Notes: generated by a model not told the origin, from the letters alone. A stretch of DNA of 64,000 nucleotides from Acholoe squamosa (GCA_949317995.1 OX439036.1:87023920-87087919), one strand, 5' to 3'; positions 23,438-36,522 are shown, counted from the first letter of the stretch. Program-made: numbers and translations.

Positions 23438-25092
23438 AATGAGTAATATTATTATGACCTAAGGCAGCCCGGCTGTAATAAGGAGCCTGCTAAGGGGATC
23501 CTGAATGTAAACCTTTCCATGAATAGTACCGGTACGTACGACCATAGGTGAGTAGGACAAAGGTCTGCGAGGGAAGGTGACAAAGGCATTAAATAAAGGG
23601 GATCAGACTGATGGCAGGCCATGAGGCTTATTTACCCCCCCCCCCGCCACCCCCACCCACACATACTTACTACTCCTTCTATCATAGTCTGGGTCGACAG
23701 GGATCAAACCTCAAGGGATCTTTACCTCCCAATTAGCTGTATTAAATAGCAGTGCATGTTGGCATAAAACTCCCACCCATTGTGACTCAGCGCTATGTAA
23801 TAGAGCCTGGCAGACACCCCAGTGCCATCCCACAGGTCTATTTCTGGCAACCAATATCGATCCGTATAGAGTCATACAGGCACATCCCTATATAACTCTA
23901 CCGGATAACGATAACAACACTGCCCTCTCTAGAACACCCCTCGTGAGTCAGGCTAGAACAGTCACCCCTTTGTGAACAATTGACATAAAGGTATCTACGC
24001 AGTATATAGACTCTATAATGTTATAAAATAAGGCAAGTCATGAACAGGGGAGCCATTTTATGCACTCACATGCTGGAAACAAATTGATGGAAGCATTTTA
24101 GGTATAGGTATAGCATTCAACGGAACATATCAAAACATAATGTAGACGAAATACCGAGGAGTGAATGGATGCTGTGCTCTAGATTATTAGGCATATGTCA
24201 AATCAGAGAGAGATATCCATGCCCACTACAAATACCGGGCATCTATATAGAGTCATAAGGTATTTTCCCATGTTAGACCTCATATATTTGTATTGATAGG
24301 CTGTTCCAGAAGGTCCCTTATACAGCCCACTTCCTTCCCATGTTGGTGTAACTGTACTTCCTTTGTCTGGGTTGGAGCAAGTACGGACTTGGATCCCAAA
24401 CACAAAGATCCACCCCCTGCCACGCTCAGGAGTGTTCCCCGCCCCCTTACCCTTGGCCCTATGTGCTCCAGATATAGACAGGTTAACAATAGAGGTGACA
24501 AATATCTTTATCACAATTAAAATAATGTCTGTTAAGATTCCCACCCACCCTCAGCCTGCTTCAGGATCCGACCCCATGCCTCTGTAGGTATTGAGGTCAG
24601 GGGATGAAAACCAACGCGGCGTGAAAAGGATGGGGTATAGGTAGTCATTGGCAGGGATACTGCAGCTTGCTTGACATTTAGGGTTATTTCACGGGGAGGA
24701 ACGCAGAACCGGAAGTGTATTCAGCGCCCCATCTTGAGCTGTCGGTGATGAGTAATGATCGCCAATGATATTTTATTGCTATTCTTCCTCAGCTCACGCT
24801 AAAGGCGTCTTAGTGTGTGCTTACATATATTCCTGGATCTCTCTGAATCATCCCTTCGCAGCACCGACATTGTGACACATATAGAGTAATGGCGCGAAAG
24901 ATTCTGCCGAACTCCTGCCGGCACTACTTTAACCCTGATTATGAATGGTCGCATAGTTCGGTGGGCGGGACTTAGTGGGGTGATTGACGTGAGTCTACTA
25001 CGAACTGAGGCATGAAACTGCAGTCTAGAAGGAGGCCCAGTTTAGATCCATGGGTCAATGTCCTCCCTGCCTGGTCTTCTAGCTTTGGTTTC
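23438..25092. other. No gene recognised
   Basis: Non-coding. A 113-codon minus-strand frame at 24203-24544 shows no domain or splice context that I can support. Confidence 0.4.
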
Positions 25093-25372
25093 GCACCATA
25101 CGGTCGGTGCGTTCGGAGTACGGCCGAGGGATCAATGCTGGTTTGTAAGGCCACCCCCTATTGGTCTGCCCCATGTGGGTCAATGTTGATCCCCAAGTCA
25201 ACTTACTACACTTCCAAGCATAGTTAAGGACTGGTACCTAGCCAGACCTGGCTGGGGTGGAAGGGGGTGGAGGGAACCAGCTGAGGTGGGGTAGTTAGCG
25301 TTCGAGGTCACCCCTACCCACAATGCACTAGATATCGATAGAAAACCGCTGCCCGAACGCCTCGAATATGTA
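25093..25372 (-). repeat. Dispersed repeat, copy B
   Basis: Reverse complement of 17425-17695, about 85-90 percent identical by eye. Here it stands alone without the fold-back arms. Confidence 0.8.
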
Positions 25373-27159
25373 TGTAATTATTCTGCCATATTATGCAAAG
25401 TAGTGGATAATACTCAATGATAAGACAGCCAAAGGTCAGAGATTTAGGTAGCCAACACAAGAAACCTAATATCGTGAGGGCCTAATAGGCATTTTAATAG
25501 GGGATTAGTACCTTTCCCCTCGGCACAGGCGCAGGCGTGCTAGATTGGGTCTTATTAAAGCTGCGTATGTGCTAATGTTATACTACAGGCCTAAATATGA
25601 CTAAATTGGCTCTAGGGCATCACCATTATTACCTGTGACGAGTTCAGTAATACTGTGGGCCCTTAGTCCACTGGTTACATGACGTCTAGGGTCCGGATGA
25701 AGCCGTCAATTTACCAATTGATGTATGTGTATATGATAACTTATTACCCAACCTCATAGATAGCGATGACGAGGTATTGTCCAGAGTGGACTAGTATTAG
25801 CTAACAGATTTGGCTGATACCATGAATTATGTCCACTGACAATATGGTACATGTACTTATTTTCCCACGCTGCTATGCCAAATAGAATATTCATGTGTCC
25901 ATAAATGTCACTCGTAAGTAACCCCAGTGTCTAATATGACGTAGATGGTAAGTCTGTTTTATTTAGTTCAAGTGGTTAAAGAAAGTTCATTCAATTATTA
26001 AATCATAGGGCCAACTGAGAGGCTTGTTTGGTCGCTTGACCACGGCCAAAAGAAATGCACCAGCTCATATTGATAGCGAGTAATTCTCTAGGACTAATTT
26101 TTGCCACATTGGGAGTGTATTCAGATCCATGTAGGTTGAGAACGATACCTGCATCGATGGATACACAGCACTATAAGTAACTCAGCATGTAATACCCGCT
26201 ACATGTATATAGAGTGACTCCTGGGGAGTAATTGTGTTTTAAGTCTGAAATGAAGTAGGTTCGTGATTGTGAACAGTGCCCTCTGCACGCATGTGGTAGG
26301 CGAAAGGCGGTCGTTCGTCTTAATCACTACTTCATGAACATTGAATGATTAGCATTGGGATCCCTAATCCAATCTATCCCCATAAGGGGATCAGAGCCTA
26401 GCGTTTCATTAGGCAAAAACTAGCTTAAGTCATTCTTCTCACGGAATCTAAACTAATTTGCTGTGATACTCGTACCATTTGTATTCGCAAGGTATTGGTA
26501 CAGCTAGTAATCATAGTAAGCCTTATTTTGTAAAAATGGCGTCACCAAAGAGCAGAAGCCAATATGCAGATCGATATTATATGTATACCCACACCACATG
26601 ATGGGGATTACAGATAAGTTATCTAATGAGGTGTGCCATCCAATCAGATATCTTATCTGATACTACTGTCTATGGGAAATCAGGTATCAGATAGTCTTTA
26701 TTGTACACATGTGTAGGATTAGGTGTGAACACATGTCCCCTTCCTGTCTCCTACTGAATAGGCATACTCACCTAAAGTCCACCATCTCACTTTGTATTTC
26801 TAACTGTTTCTTCAGTCACCTCATCTTTTTGTGCCCCCAACTCTATACAAAGTCCATATCTATTACCTATATATTTAACCTCACCTACATACATGGATAA
26901 GAATAATACAGTTACCTGTGCCAGCATCATGCACATAGCCCGGTATATAGGTGCTGACTGTGTACTTATGTTGTATCAGGGGCGTGACTGCGTTGTTAAA
27001 CAATGGTTCCTCCATGCCCACCTAGATACCAGACCTTGCAGACCAGGTATTATCCAGAACAGTGGATGGAATAACCATGCTGAGAATACCAAACACACAC
27101 TTAGCCATGCACGTAAATATGATACAGGTCTATGTGCTAGAAGCTGTGAACCTCCAGTG
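25373..27159. other. No gene recognised
   Basis: AT-rich non-coding DNA. It includes a small palindrome near 26650 (CAGATATCTTATCTGATA). Confidence 0.4.
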
Positions 27160-27430
27160 TAACAGACATGATAACCTTTGTATATAACAGGTGAAATTAA
27201 CGTCTTTTGTATTAGACAAAGGAATCCTTGTGTGTAACAGGCAAGGAAACCTCAAATGTAAAAGACAAAGTAATCCTCCAGTATAACAGGCAAGGTCAAT
27301 TTTGTATATAACAGGTGAAGTGAACCTCATTTGTATTAGACAAAGTAACCCTTGTGTGTAACAGGCAAGGAAACCCCAAGTGTAACTGCAAAGTAAGCCT
27401 TGTAACAGTGACAGCAAAACCTTTTATTTT
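27160..27430. repeat. Minisatellite, units of about 27 bp in a higher-order pattern
   Basis: Repeated units built on GTGTGTAACAGGCAAGGAA, TGTATTAGACAAAG and TATATAACAGGTGAA alternate. The order of unit types repeats after about 120 bp (compare 27180-27265 with 27300-27385). Non-coding. Confidence 0.8.
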
Positions 27431-29029
27431 GCAGGTAAAGTAAACCCCATATTAATCATACCATCTGAGTCAGATAAGGTAAACTTCCGGTGCATATTAA
27501 AGGCAGAGCAGGCTCACGTATGGCCAGTGTATGGCCCCCAAGGGGTCCGCCCACTTTGATGTCACAATGTCGCCATAATTCATGTCTGTTTTTGTCTAAT
27601 CGAAAGGTATACGCTGACAATTGCACAGTGAGATAATCAAATACATGTTGCAGAATTTCGTTATACTTTCTCAGAAAATACCTTACATAAATACCTTTGT
27701 AATGAAAATAATTTTGACTTAAAGTCCTGCGCATAATATTATGGTTTCGGACCCTTGAAATAAAAAAGAACTCCAAAAATGAACTAAATTTCACATTTGG
27801 AGCACTGCATTATGGGTAAAATATCAACTATTATGACCAAGGGGGCATGTAATATATCAAAAGAAAGGTCTTGGTGTCCCCCTTGTGGATCCAATGAGAA
27901 CTGAAGCCCCCATATAAGACGCGCCGTATACGCGTGAGATTACAGTATATATAGCACAAAACAATTATGTAAGTCAATCCATCAATCCAGCATAGTGACA
28001 ATTAAAATGTTATTGCCCATATATCATGTTGTTCATGATTCAAATCATGTAATCAAATACAGTACCATCAACCAAAATGGATTGAGTTTCGTTAATATTT
28101 AGGTGAACAATGAAGAAAGAGAGGACCTTCATTCCCACTGACAAGTTTAGCATCAGTTGATTGATAAACTGATCCTTCCTAACACATGACTCAGTATTCA
28201 ACTGTTATAATATACTGTTTCACAAATAAACAAAATACTCTAGGCATATGCTGTCATCTAAAATTGGTCAATTACATGTATGAGTTAATTACAAAAAGAA
28301 TAGCAAGTGGTTTAGCTCAAGACTAGAGGAGCTCTGGCAACAAGTATGTAACTCTTTATTTAAAGATATAAAGATTTCTTTGAAAATATCAATGTATTCT
28401 GGCGACTTCTGGGAATGACTTCATAACTTTGATTCTAATAGGAATATTTAAAAGGTTCTTTTGCTGTTGAAAAGCCCAGAAATTGGACATTTTGAAAAAC
28501 ATCTAGGTAAATCTGGGTCTGGCTATTGTTACATGTCACATCTTTGAAAGTATGGCATGTCTCTTGGCCCTTTTATCTTGTTTTTTTTTCATGTCACATG
28601 AAGGGGTGCAATGTAAGAATGTCACCTCAAAATGACCAAATGTCTCGATGTCGTTTTTAACCTCTTGGGAGCCACATGTATATTCCATATGCCTAGGCTT
28701 GGGAAAGCTATTTTACAGGATCAATGAAACCCACATTCATTCATACCATTTCACTCATAACCCCACATTTAATTTTTTTTCATTTTCTAGATTTAGAACT
28801 TTAAAAAAGCTGCAATGTGAACTGACGAAGGGCTAGCCGATCTTCTGGTGACCCTTTCCAAAATACTGACAACTATTGTGATGAAGACTATCTTGCAGTA
28901 ACGCTCCACCAGATGGTAGGGGGTCACAATCGTAACTAGCCATCTGCCCTCTCCTGCACTCTCACTAGATCTCAAGTTAGGCTACAGGTCGTTGCTGTTA
29001 GCCATATCAGCAGTTACCTGCTCAGGTAG
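27431..29029. other. No gene recognised
   Basis: Non-coding. A stretch near 27915-27950 (GACGCGCCGTATACGCGTGA) resembles the GCGTATAAGACGC-type ends seen near 37150 and 41400 and may be a truncated repeat end. Confidence 0.35.
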
Positions 29030-29128
29030 TGCTACAACCCCTGCCCACCTCCCACCCGTTACCCCAAGGCTGCATTCCAGGCTAGGTGGCTGGCGGGGTC
29101 GGCTTTCCAGACCGTGTATTTATACGAG
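29030..29128 (+). CDS. Candidate internal exon, phase 0-0
   Basis: 99 open bases lie between an acceptor (CTGCTCAGGTAG|TGC) and a donor (TACGAG|GTGAGA). The 33-residue peptide starts CYNPCPPPTRYPKAAF and ends TVYLYE. An in-frame TAG just before the acceptor fixes the 5' limit. No family recognised. It lies 1.1 kb upstream of another plus-strand candidate at 30273, but the intron phases differ (0 versus 1), so at least one exon would have to lie between them. Confidence 0.28.
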
Positions 29129-30272
29129 GTGAGAGCCCGCCTAGGATGACTGCCGAGCAGCTCCCTCAAACGAGCAGCTCCCAAAACTCAGCACCCAGAT
29201 CGTGGCTGTCCTCACAGGAGGCCCTCCTACACCTACGTCAGTCTCCAGTCGTCGCCACACACCTAATAGTTTTTGGTGCTCTTTTTTATGTGTGAAAATG
29301 GGGGCAACCTTTTTGTCGCTGCAATCCTTTGGCAGTGCAGTACATGTATACCTGCCTAGTGGGTTACAGCCACACAACCTTAGCCACTGCCAACAGACCT
29401 AGTTCTCATGTCTGACATGTCTGACACACATCCTGCTGGTCTAAAGCCAATTTTATAGAACAGTCTGCAGCTACCTTCTTCCATCTCATATCATCCTCTT
29501 CTTTATTTATTACATTGGTGCGCCCCACTTCGAAATTATTTTCGGCATCATGTGTTAAGGACAGGTTTCACCTAGAATCAATTAGCATGCCCTCTTCCAA
29601 CTTTGTTCTTCAAACCCCATACTTAAGTCGGGATTTCAAAACTAAGAGTCAGCTGGAGGGCCATATCCGGCGTAACCATGGTTATACCATATGTGACCTA
29701 GTACGTGTACACTATGCACACTGATTCTAAAAATAGCCCCACGTGTCAGATGAGTAGAACCCAGATCCAGACGGTATCCATTACCTGTTGGCTGGTATCC
29801 TGCAGTGGCTGCTATCTATCTGTTGTCTCGCCGGTGCCTGCATCCCTCCTGACAGGTACAAGACCTAAAGTAAGCCCCATTAAAAACATTCTGTAATCAC
29901 TCTGCACCTACTTGGAATCCCAGGAAACTGACACCAGAATGCTCTTACCATGATCAAACAAGCCTGTACAGGTGAGCTGGATCTTACAATCACTGAGCTG
30001 GGTGTGGCTTTGCTGTTATACATGTAGACGACATAGTCACTCGGACAGTTGGTTGTGACCCGTGTAAATGCAAGTGTTATCTTATTGGTTATGAAAAGAG
30101 TATTCAGTATCATTGAATTCTCCTGCTAAGTATATGCACTGATGCACTGTGTAACATTTTTGTAGGACATATAATATTTGAGCCGGCACACTAGACCTAC
30201 AATGCCATATTATACTGGTAGGATTTATGGATGACACTTTGTTGAGCCCATTGCTCTACTTTCCATGTATAG
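29129..30272. other. No firm gene; possible intron
   Basis: A possible 50-bp exon at about 29806-29855 (acceptor GTATCCTGCAG, donor CTGACAG|GTACAA) is too weak to list separately. The rest is non-coding. Confidence 0.3.
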
Positions 30273-30416
30273 CTCGGTACAACCAACTCAGAACAGAAGG
30301 AGCAGCTCGTATCAAGAAGCCATTTACTAGCTGGGTAGTGTCTCTTGCTGACGGTGTGACGCACTTGCGGCAGGCCATCCAGGCACTCATTGGGGTCATC
30401 CCACTTCCTGATCTAG
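30273..30416 (+). CDS. Candidate internal exon, symmetric phase 1-1
   Basis: A pyrimidine-rich acceptor (CTCTACTTTCCATGTATAG|CT) and a modest donor (GATCTAG|GTCAAT) bound 144 open bases, with phase 1 introns on both sides. The peptide begins RYNQLRTEGAARIKKPFTSW and continues into an amphipathic helix (LADGVTHLRQAIQALIGVI). It looks strongly protein-like; no family recognised. The donor is the weak point. Confidence 0.35.
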
Positions 30417-31497
30417 GTCAATATCCGCTGGGTTAAGGCAGCAGGGAAAGAAAGGGGTATAATTCTTGGCTCTTTGTCTACATACCAAGGTATTACCACA
30501 AAGTAAAGTAAATGAACTAAACCTATACGTATGGGGAGCTGGGAATGTATATTAGCCCCATATGACATGATTAAAAGAATACGCGACCAGGGCATGGAAG
30601 AAGAGGATATTGTATTCCATGGGGGATGGAATATGGAGCTTTGTTAAACCTGTGGGGCTGTCGTATTCGTATTCATGCACCATGAAATAACGTACGAAGT
30701 AAGTAATAAAGGAGATTTGGGAGCCCAGCTGTACATATCTCAATCTCTCTGTTTGAATTTAAGAGGACCCACATAAGTTAATAAGTGTAGAGGACATGCA
30801 CGTATAAATTGTAAATATGGATTTTCATTGTATCACATTGGGTCATACTCCAATAATCTATCATTATCCGTGTATATCTAAAGCCTACGATGATCCCATT
30901 GGTCTCACCGACTCTCTCCCAAAAGGCCAGACAGGTGAGATGTACCTGGAGAAATAGAAGCCCCCTGTGCTACATGAATACCCTGGTCCTCCAGTGCGTC
31001 AGCAATGCTGGATGGGTACCCCGGAATGTGTTCTAGTTTTTACCCAGGTTCACCCCCTCCTGTTGCACATCTCAGTATATATACATGAGCCCCCCGGTGA
31101 GACGCCCGCCGCGCCACCTCGTCTTAAGACGTAGTTCCAGTCTTTGACGTATTGGTGGCACGTGGCTGGCTGACGTATAACAGCTGAGTGCCCGACAAAG
31201 CCACTAGGTGACCCAGATGGCGTGGTGCCAGGTGGGGGAGGGGCCGCAGGCACCCATGGGCCACGTGGATACACCTATAATGGACAAAATGTGTACATAT
31301 ATCAATGTGGGCCATTGCAAAGTTGCGAGTTGCTCTGTATGAAACCTTTCAAAAGCGAAAGTAGTTTTTAATAATGGCATATGCATTGGTCTGCATGCAC
31401 TCTGCACATTTATACATGTATTACAAAAGACGCTAAAATCCATAATCAGACCAAAGTCATTTGTCATACATAACACACCTCAACTGACGCCCTGGTA
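30417..31497. other. No firm gene
   Basis: A minus-strand frame (30552-30743) contains a protein-like segment ending EYEYDSPT before CAG|GTTTAA, but both splice sites are poor, so it is not called. Confidence 0.35.
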
Positions 31498-32345
31498 CAC
31501 AGAGAGAATAAACAGAGTCACAAAGGGAGTCTGGGGTATATAAAGGGAGTCAGCGCTACCCAGACTCCCTTTCTGGGTTATCTGACTCCCTTTTTATTCA
31601 GAGTCACATGACCCTGACTCCCTTTTGGCAAAGTCTGAGGGAGTCAGTGGTGAATAAGGGAGTCACGGATGACCTGGACTCCCTAAGGGAGTCAGTGTAT
31701 GCAAGGGGAGTCAAGTAGTTTTTAACCACTAGATGGAAGCACTATCTCAATAGAGGATTTATCTGGATGCACTTATCTTTATTTTGATTGGAATATACAA
31801 TAATGACATTTACATTGACAGAATTCAATTATAATACAATCAGTACATACCCTCGAAATATAATACAGTAGAATAGCACAAATCAGTTGATATATGAGCA
31901 GTTAAATTATATTCAGAAGTGTTAGACACCAATTCTGGACATATATCAGAAAGCTAAATGCACAAATAGTCAATTGCTTCATCATGTCAACTGATGCATA
32001 CTGAAGGAAGGTCAATTTCCTTTAACATCTTTAACCCTGCAATGCAGAGGTGTTAAAGATGAAGTATGACTGACATTACACTCGGTCTCTAAAGACCATG
32101 GGTCTAGATATTACTAGTATTTAGGAGGAATCAAATTGCTTGAAAGGGAGTCGAAGAGTGGTTAGACTCCCTTTTGGAAGAGAGTCAAAGGTGACCTGGA
32201 CTCCCTTTGTAGTAAAAGGGAGTCATTCTGGCTGCAAAACTCCAGACTCCCTGAAGGGAGTCAGTTGACTCCCTTTTGTCAGAAAGGGGAGTCATTCTGG
32301 CTGCAAGCCTGGACTCCCCTTTTGACTCCCTTTATTTTCTCTGTG
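31498..32345. mobile_element. TA-flanked MITE made of GACTCCCTT blocks
   Basis: TA|CACAGAGAGAATAAA at the left and TTTATTTTCTCTGTG|TA at the right give a TIR and a TA target duplication (31496-31497, 32346-32347), as for Tc1/mariner-type elements. The word GACTCCCTTT or its complement AAAGGGAGTC recurs well over a dozen times near both ends, in both orientations. 848 bp; no transposase. Confidence 0.7.
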
Positions 32346-32825
32346 TAACTATACACAAAAGGAATGCGTAGATCTGGGTATATTGATCCTCAAAAACGGA
32401 TTGTTTATGTAATATCGATAAGGTAAAGCGCACCTGGATGATTTGTTTTATATTCGCGAATTCTGTTAACTCAAGGCATATATGATTTCAAGTAGATGGA
32501 TGGTTTGCTGTATTTTGAAGAATTACAGTCCTTACTTTCAGCATCCGACCCCCATAGCCTGATAGGATTAATGTTAAAGGAAATATCTTGTTTAATCGAT
32601 GCTTCTTCCCTTTTATTTCAGATACATAGAACGTCCTTGCTTCAATTTTGACAAGCCAGTTTTCGTGTCTATTGCAAATGGTTAAAATATGCAATTTTTC
32701 GAAGGAGTAAGAACAAAATCGAAACAAACCAACCACATGTATGGTAGTAGTATAGTGTGTAGCGGAACAGGACTATAGTTAAGTACTTTTTATTACTCAT
32801 TCGCCTTGCAGCCAATCAAAGGGCT

Positions 32826-33480
32826 CCATTTGGTCACGTGACCTGTGATGCCACTGGATCCCCCATGGTGCATGCCCATATATGGTCATGTGACCTTGAC
32901 CTTGACCTCATTTGCATAATAGGCCATGTCTCCATTTGGTCACATGACCTGTGACATCACTGGACCCCCCATGGTGCATACCCATATATGGTCCTGTGAC
33001 CTCGACCCTGACCTAATTAGGGGTGTGCATACCCATATATGGTCATGTGACCTTGAGCTCGACCTAACTAGGGGATTACCCCGGTCACGTGACCCCTCAA
33101 TTTGCGTAAAAGACCACGTCCCCTTGACCTATTTAGGGGAATGGGACTATAGCTAACTACAGGATGCAACCAATCAGAGGCCTCCATTTGGTCACGTGAC
33201 CTGTGGGTGCATGCCCATATATGGTCATGTGACCTTGAGCTCGAACTCATTAGGGGTGTGCATGCCCATATATGGTCATGTGCTCCATTTGGTCACGTGA
33301 CCTGGTGGTGAGTTCCTTATTTGGAAAATAGGCCACTCCCTCTTTGGTCACGTGACCTACACCCCACACGTGGTGAGCTCCTTATTTGGAAAATAGTTTA
33401 CACCCCCTTAGCCAATCAGAGGCCTTCATTTGTGACCTGATTATGTAAACGGGTGTTGGTTAACCACGTAACCTTTTTTG
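32826..33480. repeat. Repeats of about 100 bp rich in GTCACGTGAC
   Basis: The phrase CCATTTGGTCACGTGACCTG followed by GCCCATATATGGTCATGTGA and TGACCTTGACC recurs about five times with variation. GTCACGTGAC is a palindromic E-box and TGACCTTG a nuclear-receptor half site. The right arm carries one such unit (42915-43000), with a TGACGTCA in addition. Whether any protein binds is unknown. Confidence 0.7.
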
Positions 33481-33532
33481 TATGAAAACAACACATGATT
33501 TAACTATGAACTACATGGTTTTTTTGTTTTTT

Positions 33533-33665
33533 TGGGGGGGTTAAAGGAAGAACCCTTGGGGCGGGGAGGGAGGGGAGGGGGCCCTTGGGGTGGGGGGCCC
33601 TTGGGGTGGGGGGCCCCTTAGGGTAGGGTGGGATGGAGGGGGACCTTGAGGTGGGGAGGGGCCCC
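33533..33665 (+). repeat. G-rich tract
   Basis: Many runs of three to seven G separated by short spacers (GGGGCGGGGAGGGAGGGGAG and TTGGGGTGGGGGGCCC units). It meets the simple G-quadruplex pattern several times on the plus strand. Confidence 0.8.
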
Positions 33666-34040
33666 TTAAAAAAAAATAAAACTTATATTAAAAATCTTTT
33701 TAAAAAATTTTAATTTGTGGTAAAAAATGTAAAGTATGAAGGATATATATGACTGTGATACTTTTTTTTGTAATACCTACTTAGGGGATTACCCCGGTTA
33801 TGTAACCCCTTATTTGTATAAGAGACCATGTTCCCTTGACCTAATTAGGGGTTTGTTGACCCTACCTTAAGACCAGAGGTGGGTTTACTAATATTAAAAA
33901 AAAGGATGAGTGTGGTTATGATGTTGAACGATTAAAGTAAATGAGAATTTTTTCCCCAGTATTTGCTTAGTGCCACCACTGCACATGCCAGATTAAAGGA
34001 TATGGGGATGGTTTAATTTTAGGTTTGGGAGAAAAGGGTG

Positions 34041-34680
34041 AGGTAGGTGTTGTGCTTGCATCTCAGCTCACGGACATGTAGGGTAAAGTCGCCTGGGGGC
34101 CGAATACCATTAGCAAACCAGCTGCCGTAATAGTCGGTCGCCAGCCAACATTTGTTTTAATAGCAGGGTACTCACTGATTGCTGTTTTATGCTGTGGCCT
34201 ACCTCTGTTTATAACATTACCCAGCATGATCTTATATACTCACCCTCATCCACTAATCTACAGAAAAAGGTGTTTAAATCATACATGTATGTTAAATGTG
34301 CGTTGTCGTTGGAAATGCCACCTAGCACACTGTGGCGGAATTACAGGGAAAAAATTATTTTATTTCAATTAGAGAAAAGGGAGAGGTAGGTGTGGTGCTT
34401 GCATCTCAGGTCACAGACATGTAGGGGTAAAGTCGCCTGGGGACCGACTACCCTTAGCATACTAGCTGCCTTAACAGTCGGTCGCCAGCCGACTTTGTTT
34501 TGTGTAGCTCTAAAGTGTTGCTGATTTATGCTGTGGCGTACCTCCGTTTATAATATTACCCGGTGTGATCTTATACACCCACCCTTATCCCTAATCTACT
34601 GAAAAAGGTGTTTAAATCATACATGTATGTTAAATGAGCGCTGTCGTTGCAACGCCACCTAGCACCCTGTGGCGTCTTTT
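34041..34680. repeat. Tandem duplication, period 343 bp
   Basis: 34041-34345 and 34384-34680 share long stretches (CTTGCATCTCAG, ATCATACATGTATGTTAAAT, GCCACCTAGCAC). Non-coding, inside the left arm. Confidence 0.8.
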
Positions 34681-35430
34681 TTTTTGTAATAACATTTATT
34701 TTGAGAAAATCACTAGGTAACTCATGAGGGGGTAGTGTATATTGAACTATTTCTCTACCTATGAAATGACACTTGAATAAATGTGTTGAAATAGAGACCA
34801 TTTGTTAGCATAGAACAGCTCATATGGTTCACAAGTTCGGTTTCGGTCAATACAGAAAGATAGCATGGTTAAATTCGTATTTGATAACTTGGCAAACACA
34901 ATACATAAACCTTTATAGACCTAGAAAAGGCGCGGGTTTGGTTACCAGGGACGCTTTGGTTAGTTCACGGGTAACACACCAGGTTACCACACTGCACTAG
35001 CGCTGTGCCATCATGGCGAGATTGTATATCAATTTATGCTTTATAAGTTTGAGTAATTGCTTAAAAGTGCTCCCACCTTTGTTTTTTGGATTATATGGGT
35101 GCATAACTGGAGTTGGGTAATAAATGGTTTTGTTGTTTGAAACCACAGGTTGAAAAAATTGAATTTTAAAAAGGTCAGAAATGTGCCAAAAGTTTTGGAG
35201 CCCGATTTTTTTTTTAGACGTTTCATAATAGCTTACTCACACTAATGATGCAGATTTTCGACATAGAAATCATTTTTCCAAACGGCGTTGTGCTCCACCA
35301 CACGGTGGTGATGAGCGGTGGAAGGTGGGTAATTAATCAAGATCTCAAATTCCGAATTTTGAATTAATTTGTGTTTGGTTTGCCGTAAAGAGAAAGATTT
35401 GTAAAGAGAAAGATTCGTTTTTATTTCCAG

Positions 35431-35486
35431 TATTACGCAAATCACCTACACCGTGATCAACCCTGGGGCTCAAGACGGGTTTTACG
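35431..35486 (+). CDS. Weak candidate exon
   Basis: A strong acceptor (TTCGTTTTTATTTCCAG|T) is followed by 18 open codons, ITQITYTVINPGAQDGFY, and a donor (TTTACG|GTAGGT). Incoming phase 2, outgoing phase 1. The peptide looks real, but 56 bp is too little to exclude chance. Confidence 0.22.
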
Positions 35487-36295
35487 GTAGGTGGAAGTTT
35501 ACTGAGCAAAAGTCGTGTTAACACGTGTCAATGTTGTTGTTATGATGCGTGCAACAGTTTAGTGCGCACCAAATGTGTGGTTACCATGGTGAGGACCATG
35601 ACGAACGTCAGTTTTGATACAACGACGCATATTCAAGATGGCGCTGGGCTAACGCGACGGGCGGGAAAAAGACCAACGAGATGCTGTGGTTGGCATTCTT
35701 TGGATAAGTAACGGTTCATAACACGTGTCAGCTGAACTTATCTACTGTTGTCACTTGATATCGTACGTGGATAAGGGGTTACGGGGGTAAGCTGATATGT
35801 TATTGAGACTTGGGCTGTAAGTGGTGTTCTGAAGGGGGATGGTGTTGTGGGATAAAAAAAGGGGCATCCCCACATCAGCGTGATCACCGATCTATCCGGT
35901 GGTATGTCCAATTCAGGACCAAGGACGATTATCACACAAATCTTGGGATTTATGTGAAAAAAGAAGGAAAACTCACTGGTAAAAGTGTCAGTACCCCTCT
36001 CAGCCAGTGTAGGATCAAACAGGAGGTATTTATCCTTTGATGGTTTGAGAAGAAAGATGGGTTTCCTTGGGATCATTTTCTTTATTATTGAGCGTCAAAA
36101 TGGCGGACGAAAGGTGCGGTCAATAACCAGTCATGATTGCCGTGAAGAGTGATGAGCTATCTGAGAGCTGACGAAATCTCACCTCATCTAGGTCTAGACA
36201 TAGCTCAGGTGTATGGACACATGATGCATCTACACACACACGCCACATGAGCACACAGCAAAGGACACCTATGATCAGTGACAACAAGTGTAACC

Positions 36296-36391
36296 ATGGT
36301 GAAAACTCAAGGCGATGTCCAAAAGTGTGTTATTGAGTCTGTGTTCAATGTTGAATATCTATCATGGATAACTGATGCAGTATTCTTTAGG
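36296..36391 (+). CDS. Candidate first coding exon
   Basis: AACCATGG is a good initiation context; a TGA nine codons upstream in the same frame limits the 5' side. Thirty-two codons run from MVKTQGDVQKCVIESVF to WITDAVFFR and meet a near-perfect donor, TTTAGG|GTGAGTA, at phase 0. The candidate exon at 38356 begins at phase 0 and stays open, so the two can be joined in frame across an intron that contains the MITE at 36523-38185. It lies inside the 10.3 kb inverted-arm unit. Family unknown. Confidence 0.38.
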
Positions 36392-36522
36392 GTGAGTACA
36401 TCCTTAATCAGGGCTAACATTTTTGGATTATGTTTAGGGTTTAAACAGTGAAAGTGGGGTGGTTGCTATGGTTACACCAGAAAGATGAACTGGTAGGTTT
36501 CCAAATTGACACCACAGTGGTA

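Larger units (their letters stand above)
32746..34800. repeat. Left inverted arm of the 10.3 kb unit, internally expanded
   Basis: Matches 42210-43077 in reverse complement at its outer (32746-32930), middle (about 33730-33760) and inner (34677-34795) parts. Between these the left arm has gained local repeats, making it more than twice as long as the right arm. Confidence 0.65.

Noticed and set aside
30552-30743. Minus-strand protein-like segment ending EYEYDSPT
   Set aside because: The acceptor lacks a pyrimidine tract and the donor (CAG|GTTTAA) is weak.
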